Below are positions 20,171 through 28,441 of a DNA stretch of 64,000 nt, piece by piece. Source of the DNA: Marinilabiliaceae bacterium JC017 (GTDB lineage Bacteria > Bacteroidota > Bacteroidia > Bacteroidales > Marinilabiliaceae); NCBI GenBank assembly GCA_004296775.1, contig RHGE01000030.1, positions 1 through 64,000 of the forward strand, in the 5' to 3' direction. Below the pieces are notes generated by a model that searched no databases, had not been told where the DNA came from, and saw nothing but the letters and a program-made list of their open reading frames with translations. Made by a program: the position numbers and the translations under genes. Positions within the stretch are counted from its first letter, which is position 1. Every line of letters starts with the position of its first letter.

Positions 20171-21187
20171 GTGAATTCGATGGTTAAAAATATTGTGAAA
20201 GTTAGTAATGATAGTACACAGGCAAAATATCGCCAAATTATTAATTCCATTAATGACGCCATCCGATCAGGTAAATTGAAAAGGGGTGATAAAGTTCCTT
20301 CTATAAATGAGATCGCCAATGAATTCAAGCTGTCCAGAGATACGGTATTGTTGGCTTTTAATGAGCTTAAAGCTAAAGGCGTATTGATTGCTGCTCCGGG
20401 GAAAGGGTGCTACATTGATTCTACAGAGATCGATTTTAAGCATAGAATCTTTTTGTTATTTGATGAGTTTAATGCTTTTAAAGAAGATTTATTTAATGCT
20501 TTTGTTGAAAATCTGGAAGGGCAGGATCAGGTAGATATTTATTTCCATCATTTTAATTATCGTGTGTTTGAAAATCTTATTCGCAACAATCTCAATAAAT
20601 ACACTTCTTTTGTAATAATGCCGGCTAACCTGAAAGAAACGGGGCCTGTTATTGCTCAAATTCCAAGGAATAAGGTTTGCTTGCTTGATCAAATTCCCGA
20701 TGATTTAACGGAGAAGTATCCAGCTATATTTCAGGATTTTGAAAATGACATATACAATGGTCTAAAAGCCGGACATCATCTATTGGAAAAATATGAAAAG
20801 TTGATCTTTGTGTTTCCTGGGGGGAAAGAACCAGTGGGATTCATTAATGGATTTAAAGCGTTTTGTCAGGATTATGCATTTAGTTATGAAATATTTCAGA
20901 ACCTTCAGAATAAAACGTTGAATCGGGGAGAAGTGTATATTTTGCCTAATGATAGGGACTTGGTGTATGCCGTTAAGAAGTGTGGTGAGCAAAACTTTAA
21001 AATTGGCGAAGAAGTGGGGATTATTTCTATCAATGATACACCGTTGAAGGAAGTCGTGGCTAATGGCATTACAACCATTAGTACTGATTTTAAGGAAATG
21101 GGAAAACAATTGGCCAGATTTATTATAGAGCAAGGACGGGAACAGATTAAGAATCCTTCCGGGTTAATTATTCGGCATTCATTATAA
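20171..21187 (+). CDS. GntR-family transcriptional regulator with sugar-binding-like domain
   Basis: 338 residues. The N-terminal winged helix-turn-helix (about residues 15-85) is GntR-like: KYRQIINSINDAIRSGKLKRGDKVPSINEIANEFKLSRDTVLLAFNELKAKGVL. The rest resembles a LacI/periplasmic-binding-protein effector domain (GLKAGHHLLEK near residue 197, VGIISINDTPLKEVVANGITTISTDFKEMGKQLA near 280-312). This combination is that of AraR/FucR-type sugar regulators in Bacteroidota. The divergent galM neighbour suggests a hexose-related signal, but that is inferred from position only. The true start could be the fourth codon (MVKN). Confidence 0.88.
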   Translation: MNSMVKNIVKVSNDSTQAKYRQIINSINDAIRSGKLKRGDKVPSINEIANEFKLSRDTVLLAFNELKAKGVLIAAPGKGCYIDSTEIDFKHRIFLLFDEFNAFKEDLFNAFVENLEGQDQVDIYFHHFNYRVFENLIRNNLNKYTSFVIMPANLKETGPVIAQIPRNKVCLLDQIPDDLTEKYPAIFQDFENDIYNGLKAGHHLLEKYEKLIFVFPGGKEPVGFINGFKAFCQDYAFSYEIFQNLQNKTLNRGEVYILPNDRDLVYAVKKCGEQNFKIGEEVGIISINDTPLKEVVANGITTISTDFKEMGKQLARFIIEQGREQIKNPSGLIIRHSL

Positions 21188-21664
21188 TGCGTTTCGCTGG
21201 TGTTTTTCAATGCAATGTATGGTTGAAATTTCTACAATGTTGTCTCGTGAATTGAGGGTGTGGTGCTTAAATGACCTGTTCCGGCAAGGGAAAGGTGAAT
21301 TGCTTTAATCCCGGATATGACGCGACTATACTAATGATAGAGTTGCAGGAAGTAAAAAAAGTTGTAGTTTTATGGCTGAAAGAATATGAGGGGGTTGGAG
21401 GAAACAACTTAATTAATTACGAACAACTTTTTAAAAGGAGGAGAAGCAACGCTGGTAGTTGTGTAAATCTGCTTTATGAGCAGATTTAATCATTCTGGTA
21501 ATATGTATTTTATCAGTTGTTGCTGAGCTGGTTGATGGTTAAAAATCTATTGAGGGCAGAGAGTGTTTGGTGCAAACCATAACATTTGCCTGATACAATT
21601 ATAAGTAGGCTAACAGACCTTTTATAGGTTTATTATAAGCGCAGGTAGTTTTTTGGTTTTAGAG

Positions 21665-21702
21665 AAAAAGAGGTTGTCCCGTTATAGGGAAGCCTCTTTT
21701 TT
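21665..21702 (+). terminator. Orphan intrinsic terminator
   Basis: AAAAAGAGG pairs with CCTCTTTTT. The stem continues through two more pairs, a one-base bulge, and four further pairs around a GTTATA loop, and it ends in a T-run. The nearest upstream coding gene ends almost 480 bases earlier, so it may belong to an unannotated small RNA. Confidence 0.7.
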
Positions 21703-21992
21703 GTTTTTATTGGATTGGGAGGAGACAATTTTATTTTGGATAAAGTGATGGATTCAAGACCTAATAAAATGCCTATGTCTGAGTTCTATTGAAAGCGACC
21801 TATTTGATTGTGTTTTTAATTCTTTTGTATTCTTGTCATACGTTTTTTAAAACCAAATGAATTGAACAGTTGAATTTAATCATTCAAATTCAAGCATCGA
21901 AGTATGATCAAACTTGTGTGGGCGTTCCTTCTGGTCAATGAAAATAAACTTAAACAGATTACATATCTGTATGGTGTTTATGCCAATTGTTT

Positions 21993-22000
21993 TAAATTTG
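21993..22000 (+). promoter_or_regulatory. Candidate -7 element of purL
   Basis: TAAATTTG matches TAnnTTTG exactly, 37 bases before the preferred purL start at 22037. No clear -33 TTTG lies at 19-22 bases upstream. Its position argues that the in-frame upstream extension is not translated. Confidence 0.35.
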
Positions 22001-22036
22001 CAGCTTAAAGTAAAAATAATATCAAAATTTTTATCC

Positions 22037-25000
22037 ATGGTCCTGTTTTTCGAGGGAAATTCTAATCAAGTATTAGCTGTCAATGCCGGCAATACCTTAT
22101 CGGCGGAGGAAATTCAAAAACTAGAATGGTTGTTTAGCGGTGCTAAATTATCTGATAAAGATAATTTGGAAGGCTTTTTTGTAGGTCCGCGTAAAGAAAT
22201 GATTACTCCGTGGAGTACCAACGCTGTGGAGATTGCGCAGAACATGGGGATCAACTCAATCTTGCGGATTGAAGAGTTCTTTCAGGTGGCCGATGAGCAG
22301 GCACAGTACGATCCAATGTTGCAAGTGTTGTACAAAGGGATTGATCAAACCATCTTTAAAATAGATAAGGAGCCTGATCCAATTGTTTATATAGAGGATG
22401 TGGCTGCCTACAATGAAAAAGAAGGGTTGGCATTGAACGATAATGAGGTGAGTTATCTCAATGGGTTAAGTGATCGTTTGGGACGAAAATTAACCGATAG
22501 TGAAGTGTTTGGATTCTCACAGGTTAACTCGGAACACTGCCGTCACAAAATATTTAATGGGATTTTCATCATTGATGGCGAAGAGAAAGAGAGCTCTTTA
22601 TTTCAATTGATTAAAAGAACCTCTCAGGAAAATCATAATTACCTGGTTTCTGCCTATAAAGATAACGTAGCGTTTTTCCAGGGACCAAAAGCCGTGCAGT
22701 TTGCACCCGAAACACAGGATAAACCAGACTTTTTCCAATTAAAAGATATAGATACAGTATTGTCGCTTAAAGCGGAAACACACAACTTCCCAACCACAGT
22801 GGAGCCTTTTAACGGGGCTGCTACCGGAACCGGGGGAGAGATTCGTGACCGTTTGGCTGGCGGTAAAGGTTCTTTGCCGTTGGCAGGTACTGCTGTTTAC
22901 ATGACTTCTTATTCCCGTTCGGAAGAAGGCCGGGAATGGGAGAAGGAGACGCCTGCCAGGCCATGGTTATATCAAACGCCTGAACAGATTCTGATTAAAG
23001 CATCCAACGGAGCCAGTGATTTTGGTAATAAGTTTGGACAACCATTGATTTGTGGCTCTGTGCTAACTTTCGAACACTTCGAGAATGCCAAGAAGTTTGC
23101 CTTTGACAAGGTTATCATGCTGGCTGGTGGTATTGGATTCGGAAAAGCAGAGCACAGCTTGAAAGATACACCGGAAGTGGGTGACAAAGTAGTGGTGATG
23201 GGTGGTGATAACTATCGTATCGGTATGGGTGGAGGAGCAGTCTCTTCTGTGGCTACCGGTGAGTTTGATAACTCTATCGAATTAAATGCCGTACAGCGTT
23301 CCAATCCTGAAATGCAGAAGCGGGCAATGAATGCCATCCGTGCTTTGGTGGAATCAGATAGTAACCCCATTGTATCTATCCACGACCACGGTGCTGGTGG
23401 TCACCTGAACTGTTTGTCTGAATTAGTTGAAGAGACTGGTGGAACCATCCATCTTGATAAGTTACCTGTGGGCGACCCAACGCTTTCTGCCAAAGAAATT
23501 GCGGGCAACGAATCTCAGGAACGCATGGGAATGGTGCTGAAGGAGAAAGATATTGAAAACCTGCACCGTATTGCCGATCGAGAGAGAGCTCCTATGTATG
23601 AAGTAGGGGAGGCGACAGGTGATATGCACTTCAAATTTGAAGATGACAAAGGTAATGCACCTATCGATGTTCAATTGGCTGATATGTTTGGTAATCCGCC
23701 AAAAACCATCATGAAAGATGAAACAGCAGACGAGCAGTTTGCTCCGGTGGCGCATAACCAATCTAAAATAAAAGAATATATCGAGTCCGTGCTTCAGTTG
23801 GAAGCAGTGGCTTGTAAAGACTGGTTAACCAACAAGGTGGACCGTTCAGTTACCGGTAAAGTAGCCAAACAGCAATGTGCCGGTGAGCTACAATTGCCTT
23901 TGAATAACCTGGGAGTAGCTGCCATCGACTTTATGGGCGAAAAAGGATTGGCTACCTCTATTGGTCACGCACCTGTAGCAGGATTGGTTGATCCAGCTGC
24001 CGGTTCCGTTTTGTCTATTGCCGAATCGCTTACCAACCTTGTATGGGCTCCTTTGACTCACGGTATTGGCGGTGTGTCATTGAGTGCAAACTGGATGTGG
24101 CCATGTAAAAATAAAGGCGAAGATTCCAGGCTTTATCGAGCTGTTGAAGCAGTTAGTGATTTTGCCTGTGACTTGGGGATTAACGTGCCAACGGGTAAGG
24201 ATTCATTGTCGATGACACAAAAGTATAAAGACGGTGATGTGGTATACAGTCCGGGAACAGTGATTATTTCAGCTGGTGCTGAGGTAAGTGATGTGAAAAA
24301 GATTGTGGAGCCTGTTTTGGTGAAAGATACCGATAGCCAGTTGCTTTATGTTGACCTGTCATTTGATAGCCTTAAACTAGGTGGTAGTAGTTTCGGACAA
24401 GTAGTGAATCGTTTGGGGGATGAAGCTCCTACGGTTACTGATGTGGACTATTTCAAGAATGGATTTATCACGATTCAGACGCTTATTAATGAAGGCTTGA
24501 TATTGGCCGGACACGACATTTCTGCCGGTGGTATGGTGACTGCTTTGCTTGAAATGTGTTTTGCCAATACTTCCCATGGTATCAATGTTGATCTTACTGC
24601 TCTTGAGGAGAAAGACATGGTGAAGGTGTTGTTTAGTGAGAATCCTGGTGTTCTGTTGCAGGTGAAAGACCTTGAAAAGGTGTCTGTCATCATGGAGGAA
24701 AATGGTGTACAGTTCCAGGTTTTGGGTCAACCGGTAGCCGAAAGGGTAGTAACCATCAAAGGACAGGATGAAACATTGAACCTTGATATTGATCATTTAC
24801 GCGATCTTTGGTTCCGTACTTCTTACCTGCTGGATCGTAAGCAGAGTGGAGAGAAATTGGCTAAGGAGCGTTTCGATAATTATAAGAAACAAGGGTTGAC
24901 ATTTAATTTCCCTGAACAATTCAGTGGAAAATTAGCTCAATATGATATTGCTCAAAACCGTCGGACGGCCTCTGGCGTTAAAGCCGCCATCATTCGTGAA

Positions 25001-25729
25001 AAGGGTGTAAACGGTGACCGTGAGATGGCTTATTCCATGTACCTGGCAGGTTTTGATGTGAAGGATGTACACATGACCGACTTGATTGCCGGGCGTGAAA
25101 CATTGGAAGATGTCAATATGATTGTCTTTGTTGGTGGATTCTCCAACTCTGATGTGTTGGGATCAGCTAAAGGATGGGCCGGTGCTTTCCTTTATAATGA
25201 GAAGGCTAAGCAAGCGTTGGATAACTTCTACAAGCGTCCTGATACTTTAAGTTTGGGTATCTGTAACGGATGTCAGCTGATGGTTGAGCTTGGATTGGTT
25301 TACCCCGAGCACGATGAGAAACCTAAGATGTTGCACAATAACTCACATAAGTTCGAATCGATCTTCCTGAACATGAATATTGAGGCTAACGACTCAGTGA
25401 TGTTGAAATCATTGGCCGGTACCAAGCTTGGTGTTTGGGTAGCACACGGAGAAGGTAAATTCCAGTTACCTAAAGCTGAAAGCGAGTATTGTATTGCAGG
25501 TAAATATACCCATGAGGGTTATCCGGGTAATCCAAATGGTAGTGATTTTAATACCGCAGCCATTTGTTCTGCCAACGGTCGTCACCTGGCAATGATGCCT
25601 CACCTGGAGCGCGCAATTTTCCCATGGCAGTGGCCACATTACCCAGCCGACCGGAAAGGGGATGAGGTATCTCCATGGATTGAAGCTTTCGTAAATGCCC
25701 GCAAGTGGGTAGAAGAAAAAACAAAGTAA
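22037..25729 (+). CDS. purL: Phosphoribosylformylglycinamidine synthase, single-chain
   Basis: About 1230 residues. Converts FGAR plus glutamine and ATP to FGAM in de novo purine synthesis. The large fused form is seen here: N-terminal PurS-like and linker part, ATP-binding synthetase core (FGFSQVNSEHCRHKIFNG; LKAETHNFPTTVEPFNGAATGTGGEIRD; a second half with ANWMW and VPTGKDSLSM), and a C-terminal class I glutaminase with nucleophile Cys about 1076 in GICNGCQLM and the later HGEGKF and PHLERAIFPWQWP motifs. The reading frame is open upstream to 21914, but the added 41 residues are not family-like and the promoter motif lies inside them, so I start at MVLFFEG. It is monocistronic with a strong terminator. 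Confidence 0.95.
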   Translation: MVLFFEGNSNQVLAVNAGNTLSAEEIQKLEWLFSGAKLSDKDNLEGFFVGPRKEMITPWSTNAVEIAQNMGINSILRIEEFFQVADEQAQYDPMLQVLYKGIDQTIFKIDKEPDPIVYIEDVAAYNEKEGLALNDNEVSYLNGLSDRLGRKLTDSEVFGFSQVNSEHCRHKIFNGIFIIDGEEKESSLFQLIKRTSQENHNYLVSAYKDNVAFFQGPKAVQFAPETQDKPDFFQLKDIDTVLSLKAETHNFPTTVEPFNGAATGTGGEIRDRLAGGKGSLPLAGTAVYMTSYSRSEEGREWEKETPARPWLYQTPEQILIKASNGASDFGNKFGQPLICGSVLTFEHFENAKKFAFDKVIMLAGGIGFGKAEHSLKDTPEVGDKVVVMGGDNYRIGMGGGAVSSVATGEFDNSIELNAVQRSNPEMQKRAMNAIRALVESDSNPIVSIHDHGAGGHLNCLSELVEETGGTIHLDKLPVGDPTLSAKEIAGNESQERMGMVLKEKDIENLHRIADRERAPMYEVGEATGDMHFKFEDDKGNAPIDVQLADMFGNPPKTIMKDETADEQFAPVAHNQSKIKEYIESVLQLEAVACKDWLTNKVDRSVTGKVAKQQCAGELQLPLNNLGVAAIDFMGEKGLATSIGHAPVAGLVDPAAGSVLSIAESLTNLVWAPLTHGIGGVSLSANWMWPCKNKGEDSRLYRAVEAVSDFACDLGINVPTGKDSLSMTQKYKDGDVVYSPGTVIISAGAEVSDVKKIVEPVLVKDTDSQLLYVDLSFDSLKLGGSSFGQVVNRLGDEAPTVTDVDYFKNGFITIQTLINEGLILAGHDISAGGMVTALLEMCFANTSHGINVDLTALEEKDMVKVLFSENPGVLLQVKDLEKVSVIMEENGVQFQVLGQPVAERVVTIKGQDETLNLDIDHLRDLWFRTSYLLDRKQSGEKLAKERFDNYKKQGLTFNFPEQFSGKLAQYDIAQNRRTASGVKAAIIREKGVNGDREMAYSMYLAGFDVKDVHMTDLIAGRETLEDVNMIVFVGGFSNSDVLGSAKGWAGAFLYNEKAKQALDNFYKRPDTLSLGICNGCQLMVELGLVYPEHDEKPKMLHNNSHKFESIFLNMNIEANDSVMLKSLAGTKLGVWVAHGEGKFQLPKAESEYCIAGKYTHEGYPGNPNGSDFNTAAICSANGRHLAMMPHLERAIFPWQWPHYPADRKGDEVSPWIEAFVNARKWVEEKTK

Positions 25730-25758
25730 TCCCACGGATATTACAATAATGCATATAG

Positions 25759-25789
25759 CGGCTGTCTCTTTGAGGCAGCCGTTTTTTTT
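25759..25789 (+). terminator. Intrinsic terminator of purL
   Basis: CGGCTGTCTC pairs with GAGGCAGCCG (one G-T pair) around a TTT loop, followed by eight T. It lies 30 bases after the purL stop. Confidence 0.88.
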
Positions 25790-26307
25790 GAAACTGTTTT
25801 ACTGAAATGTTAAAAATTGACCTGTAATTCATCTAACACCGATGACTTTCAGTTGTTTTAAATGGCCTTCTGAAACCCTTTGTTGATGAGGGTTTGGTGA
25901 GGTGCGCATCTAAAATATTTTTCCCCTGCATCTAAATTTTCAGATCATCCTTTGTGTTTATGGAATAGATGGGGCCATTGGTATAATCAAATTCATGAAG
26001 AAGATCTTCATGATTATAAATCTGAATGTATGTGATTATAACCATTGGGGCCTTTTATTCGGTTTGTTTATCAAATTTCAGGTGGGAAAAAGATTTATAT
26101 ATACGACATAGAACCACAAGCCATGTGAGTTAGTTATAAAAAGGAGGATGATACAAGCCATTGTAAATGGTTTTTTGCTCATAGATGGATGGAAGCTAAA
26201 TAACGAGTTTTTCCTAAGCTGATAAGGCGGCTTATTGGACCTCGATCTTGACACTTGAAGTCAGGATCTTTTTCACCGATACAATAGCGAATAAACAACC
26301 AGTTTTT
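25790..26307. other. 518-base gap with nested inverted repeats
   Basis: No gene is seen between the purL terminator and ppk1. The middle holds the nested inverted repeat at 25972-26053, listed separately. The last 60 bases are an in-frame extension of ppk1 that I consider untranslated. No confident promoter for ppk1 was found. Confidence 0.5.
25972..26053. repeat. Nested inverted repeat / possible structured RNA
   Basis: Outer arms GGGCCATTGGTATAATCA and TGATTATAACCATTGGGGCC are complementary with small bulges. Inside them TCATGAAGA (25993-26001) and TCTTCATGA (26005-26013) form a perfect 9-bp hairpin with a 3-base loop. The right outer arm is followed by CTTTTATT. It could be a transcribed structured RNA, a weak terminator or an extragenic palindrome. 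Confidence 0.5.
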
Positions 26308-28356
26308 ATGGCTTTAAAGAATTACAGAAGCAAGGAAATAAGTTGGATGTCATTTAATGAACGTCTGCTTCAGGAGGCGAATAAGAATCATGTGCCATTA
26401 ATTGAGCGCATTAAATTTCTTGGTATTTATTCGAATAATCTGGATGAATTTTTTCGTGTGCGGGTCGCTATATTGAAACGGTTGGCATTACTTGATCGAG
26501 AGACCGAGTTTGAAGGGGGGCGTCCCGAAGATATTTTAAAAGAGATACATAAGTTGGTATTGAGGCAGGGACGTCAGTTTGCTAAGATCTATGAGAAAAT
26601 CATAAAGGATTTAGGCAAGAAGAATATATTTATCATCAATGAAAATCAATTGGATGAGGGGCAGGGGGAATATATAGCCGATTTCTTTGAACAAAAAGTG
26701 CGTCCAAAGCTGGCACCTGTGATTCTTTCCCGAACGCGTCCTCTGCCCGATTTAAAAGATGACGCCATCTATCTGGCGGTGTATTTAAAAAGTTATAATA
26801 AACCAAAACCCACCTATGTCCTCATAGAGTTACCTACCGACTTGATTGATCGTTTTGTTCTGTTGCCCTCTAAGGATGATCGCAAATACATCATTATTCT
26901 GGATGATGTGGTGCGTTATGAATTGAAGGATATATTCTACATGTTCGACTTTGACGAGATTAGTGCTTATACCTTTAAATTAACCCGCGATGCCGAATTG
27001 GAATTGGATGATGATGTGTCGGAAAACTACGTGAATAAAATTGCGTTAAGCCTGGAGAAAAGAAAAGAAGCACATCCGGTGCGTTTTGTTTATGACAAGG
27101 ATTTTCCTAAAGATTTTTTAGATATTTTGTTGAAGAAATTGAATTTTACCAAGCTGGATGCTGTCATCAGGGGCGGACGGTATCATAACTTTAAAGACTT
27201 CGTGAATTTTCCTAAGCTCGGGTCAAAAAAGATGATGTATGAAGAGCTGCCGCCCATTCCGCACCGGGATATTCCAAAATCACAAGCTATTTTCCCGGTT
27301 CTCAAGGAAAAGGATATACTGCTGCATATTCCCTATCATTCCTTTCAGCACTTTGTTGATTTTTTGAGGGAGGCTTCCATTGATCCCGATGTGCGGGAAA
27401 TACGTGTGACTGTTTACCGGGTTGCGCAACATTCCAATGTGATGAATGCCCTCATTAATGCCGCTCGTAATGGCAAGAAGGTGACGGCTGTCCTGGAATT
27501 ACAGGCCAGGTTTGATGAAAAAGCCAATATAAAATGGGGGACTGAACTTAAAGAGGAAGGGGTGAAAGTGATTTATGGGGTGAGTGGCTTAAAAGTGCAT
27601 AGTAAGCTTTGTTACATCGTCCGTCGGGAGGGTAATCGAATGGTTGGTTATGCTGCCATCGGGACGGGCAATTTTAATGAAGATTCAGCTTCGGTGTTTA
27701 GTGATCATATCTTACTAACCGCTCACCAGGGAATCGTCAGGGAAGTAGGGAATGTATTTCATTTTTTTGATAAGAACTATAAAATATATCGGTTTTCCCA
27801 TTTGCTGGTCTCTCCTTTTACATTGCGTAATAAACTAACCCGTTATATCAATAATGAGATAAAAAATGCCAAGGCAGGGAAGCCGGCTTTTATATTCTTA
27901 AAAGTAAATAACCTGGTTGATTACCGGATTATACAAAAGCTTTACCAGGCGCAAAAAGCGGGGGTTGATGTTCGACTGAATGTGAGGGGAATGTTTTCCT
28001 TGATGCCAAGGTTTAGTGACAAAATTAAGCCCATACCTTGCATTGGATTGATTGATCGTTTTCTTGAGCATTCCAGGATATTTATTTTTTGCAATAATGG
28101 GAATACTAAAATATACTTGTCCTCGGCCGACATTATGGTACGTAATCTTGATAGGCGGGTGGAAGTGGCTTGCCCTATCTATGATAAGCAACTCCAGAAA
28201 GAACTCATGGCGATGTTTGAGGTGCAGTGGCAAGATACATCTGCCGCTCGTATATTGGATAACAGTCTGAAGAATCAGATGAAAACTCCTGGCAAGAAAA
28301 AGAAATGGCGTTCTCAGGTGGCCTTTTATCAATACATAAAAACTAATCATGAATAA
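26308..28356 (+). CDS. ppk1: Polyphosphate kinase 1
   Basis: About 682 residues. Reversibly polymerises the gamma-phosphate of ATP into inorganic polyphosphate. The N-terminal domain begins SKEISWMSFNERLLQEA and IKFLGIYSNNLDEFFRVRVA. The catalytic core has VYRVAQHSNVMNALINAARNGKKVTAVLELQARFDE and the autophosphorylated histidine near residue 431 in KVHSKLCYI. The second PLD-like domain has RDP-equivalent segments (GTGNFNEDSA; SSADIMVRNLDRRVEVACPI). The start at 26308 (MALKNYRSKE) is preferred; the open frame extends 20 residues further upstream with unrelated sequence. Length is typical. A soluble or membrane-peripheral homotetramer is expected. No exopolyphosphatase is adjacent. Confidence 0.95.
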   Translation: MALKNYRSKEISWMSFNERLLQEANKNHVPLIERIKFLGIYSNNLDEFFRVRVAILKRLALLDRETEFEGGRPEDILKEIHKLVLRQGRQFAKIYEKIIKDLGKKNIFIINENQLDEGQGEYIADFFEQKVRPKLAPVILSRTRPLPDLKDDAIYLAVYLKSYNKPKPTYVLIELPTDLIDRFVLLPSKDDRKYIIILDDVVRYELKDIFYMFDFDEISAYTFKLTRDAELELDDDVSENYVNKIALSLEKRKEAHPVRFVYDKDFPKDFLDILLKKLNFTKLDAVIRGGRYHNFKDFVNFPKLGSKKMMYEELPPIPHRDIPKSQAIFPVLKEKDILLHIPYHSFQHFVDFLREASIDPDVREIRVTVYRVAQHSNVMNALINAARNGKKVTAVLELQARFDEKANIKWGTELKEEGVKVIYGVSGLKVHSKLCYIVRREGNRMVGYAAIGTGNFNEDSASVFSDHILLTAHQGIVREVGNVFHFFDKNYKIYRFSHLLVSPFTLRNKLTRYINNEIKNAKAGKPAFIFLKVNNLVDYRIIQKLYQAQKAGVDVRLNVRGMFSLMPRFSDKIKPIPCIGLIDRFLEHSRIFIFCNNGNTKIYLSSADIMVRNLDRRVEVACPIYDKQLQKELMAMFEVQWQDTSAARILDNSLKNQMKTPGKKKKWRSQVAFYQYIKTNHE

Positions 28357-28390
28357 TTGAATGGTAATTGAAAGGAAATATAAGTTGTAG

Positions 28391-28428
28391 TTTGAAACCT
28401 TTTTTTTAATTTCAAGGCAGGTTTCAAA
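28391..28428. promoter_or_regulatory. Perfect 10-bp inverted repeat upstream of the hybrid regulator
   Basis: TTTGAAACCT at 28391-28400 and AGGTTTCAAA at 28419-28428 are exact inverted copies separated by 18 bases. They lie 14 bases before the start codon and flank a weak promoter-like pair (TTG at 28385, TAATTTCA at 28407). An operator, possibly for autoregulation, is the likely reading; a hairpin in the short leader is the alternative. Confidence 0.45.
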
Positions 28429-28441
28429 TACGATAACTTAT

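Larger units (their letters stand above)
21188..22036. other. 849-base gap upstream of purL with an orphan terminator
   Basis: No convincing protein gene. An open frame at 21271-21489 has no recognisable features and is not annotated. The region contains a 9-bp hairpin at 21465-21487 and a strong terminator at 21665-21702, which together suggest a non-coding transcript ending there. The purL promoter is probably near 21993. Confidence 0.45.

Noticed and set aside
21271-21489. 72-codon open frame between the GntR gene and purL
   Set aside because: Composition is not protein-like, its 3' end is a hairpin, and no family is recognised. A non-coding RNA is more plausible.
21914-22036. N-terminal extension of purL
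   Set aside because: The 41 extra residues are unlike the family, which begins near MVLFFEG, and an exact -7 promoter box lies inside the extension.
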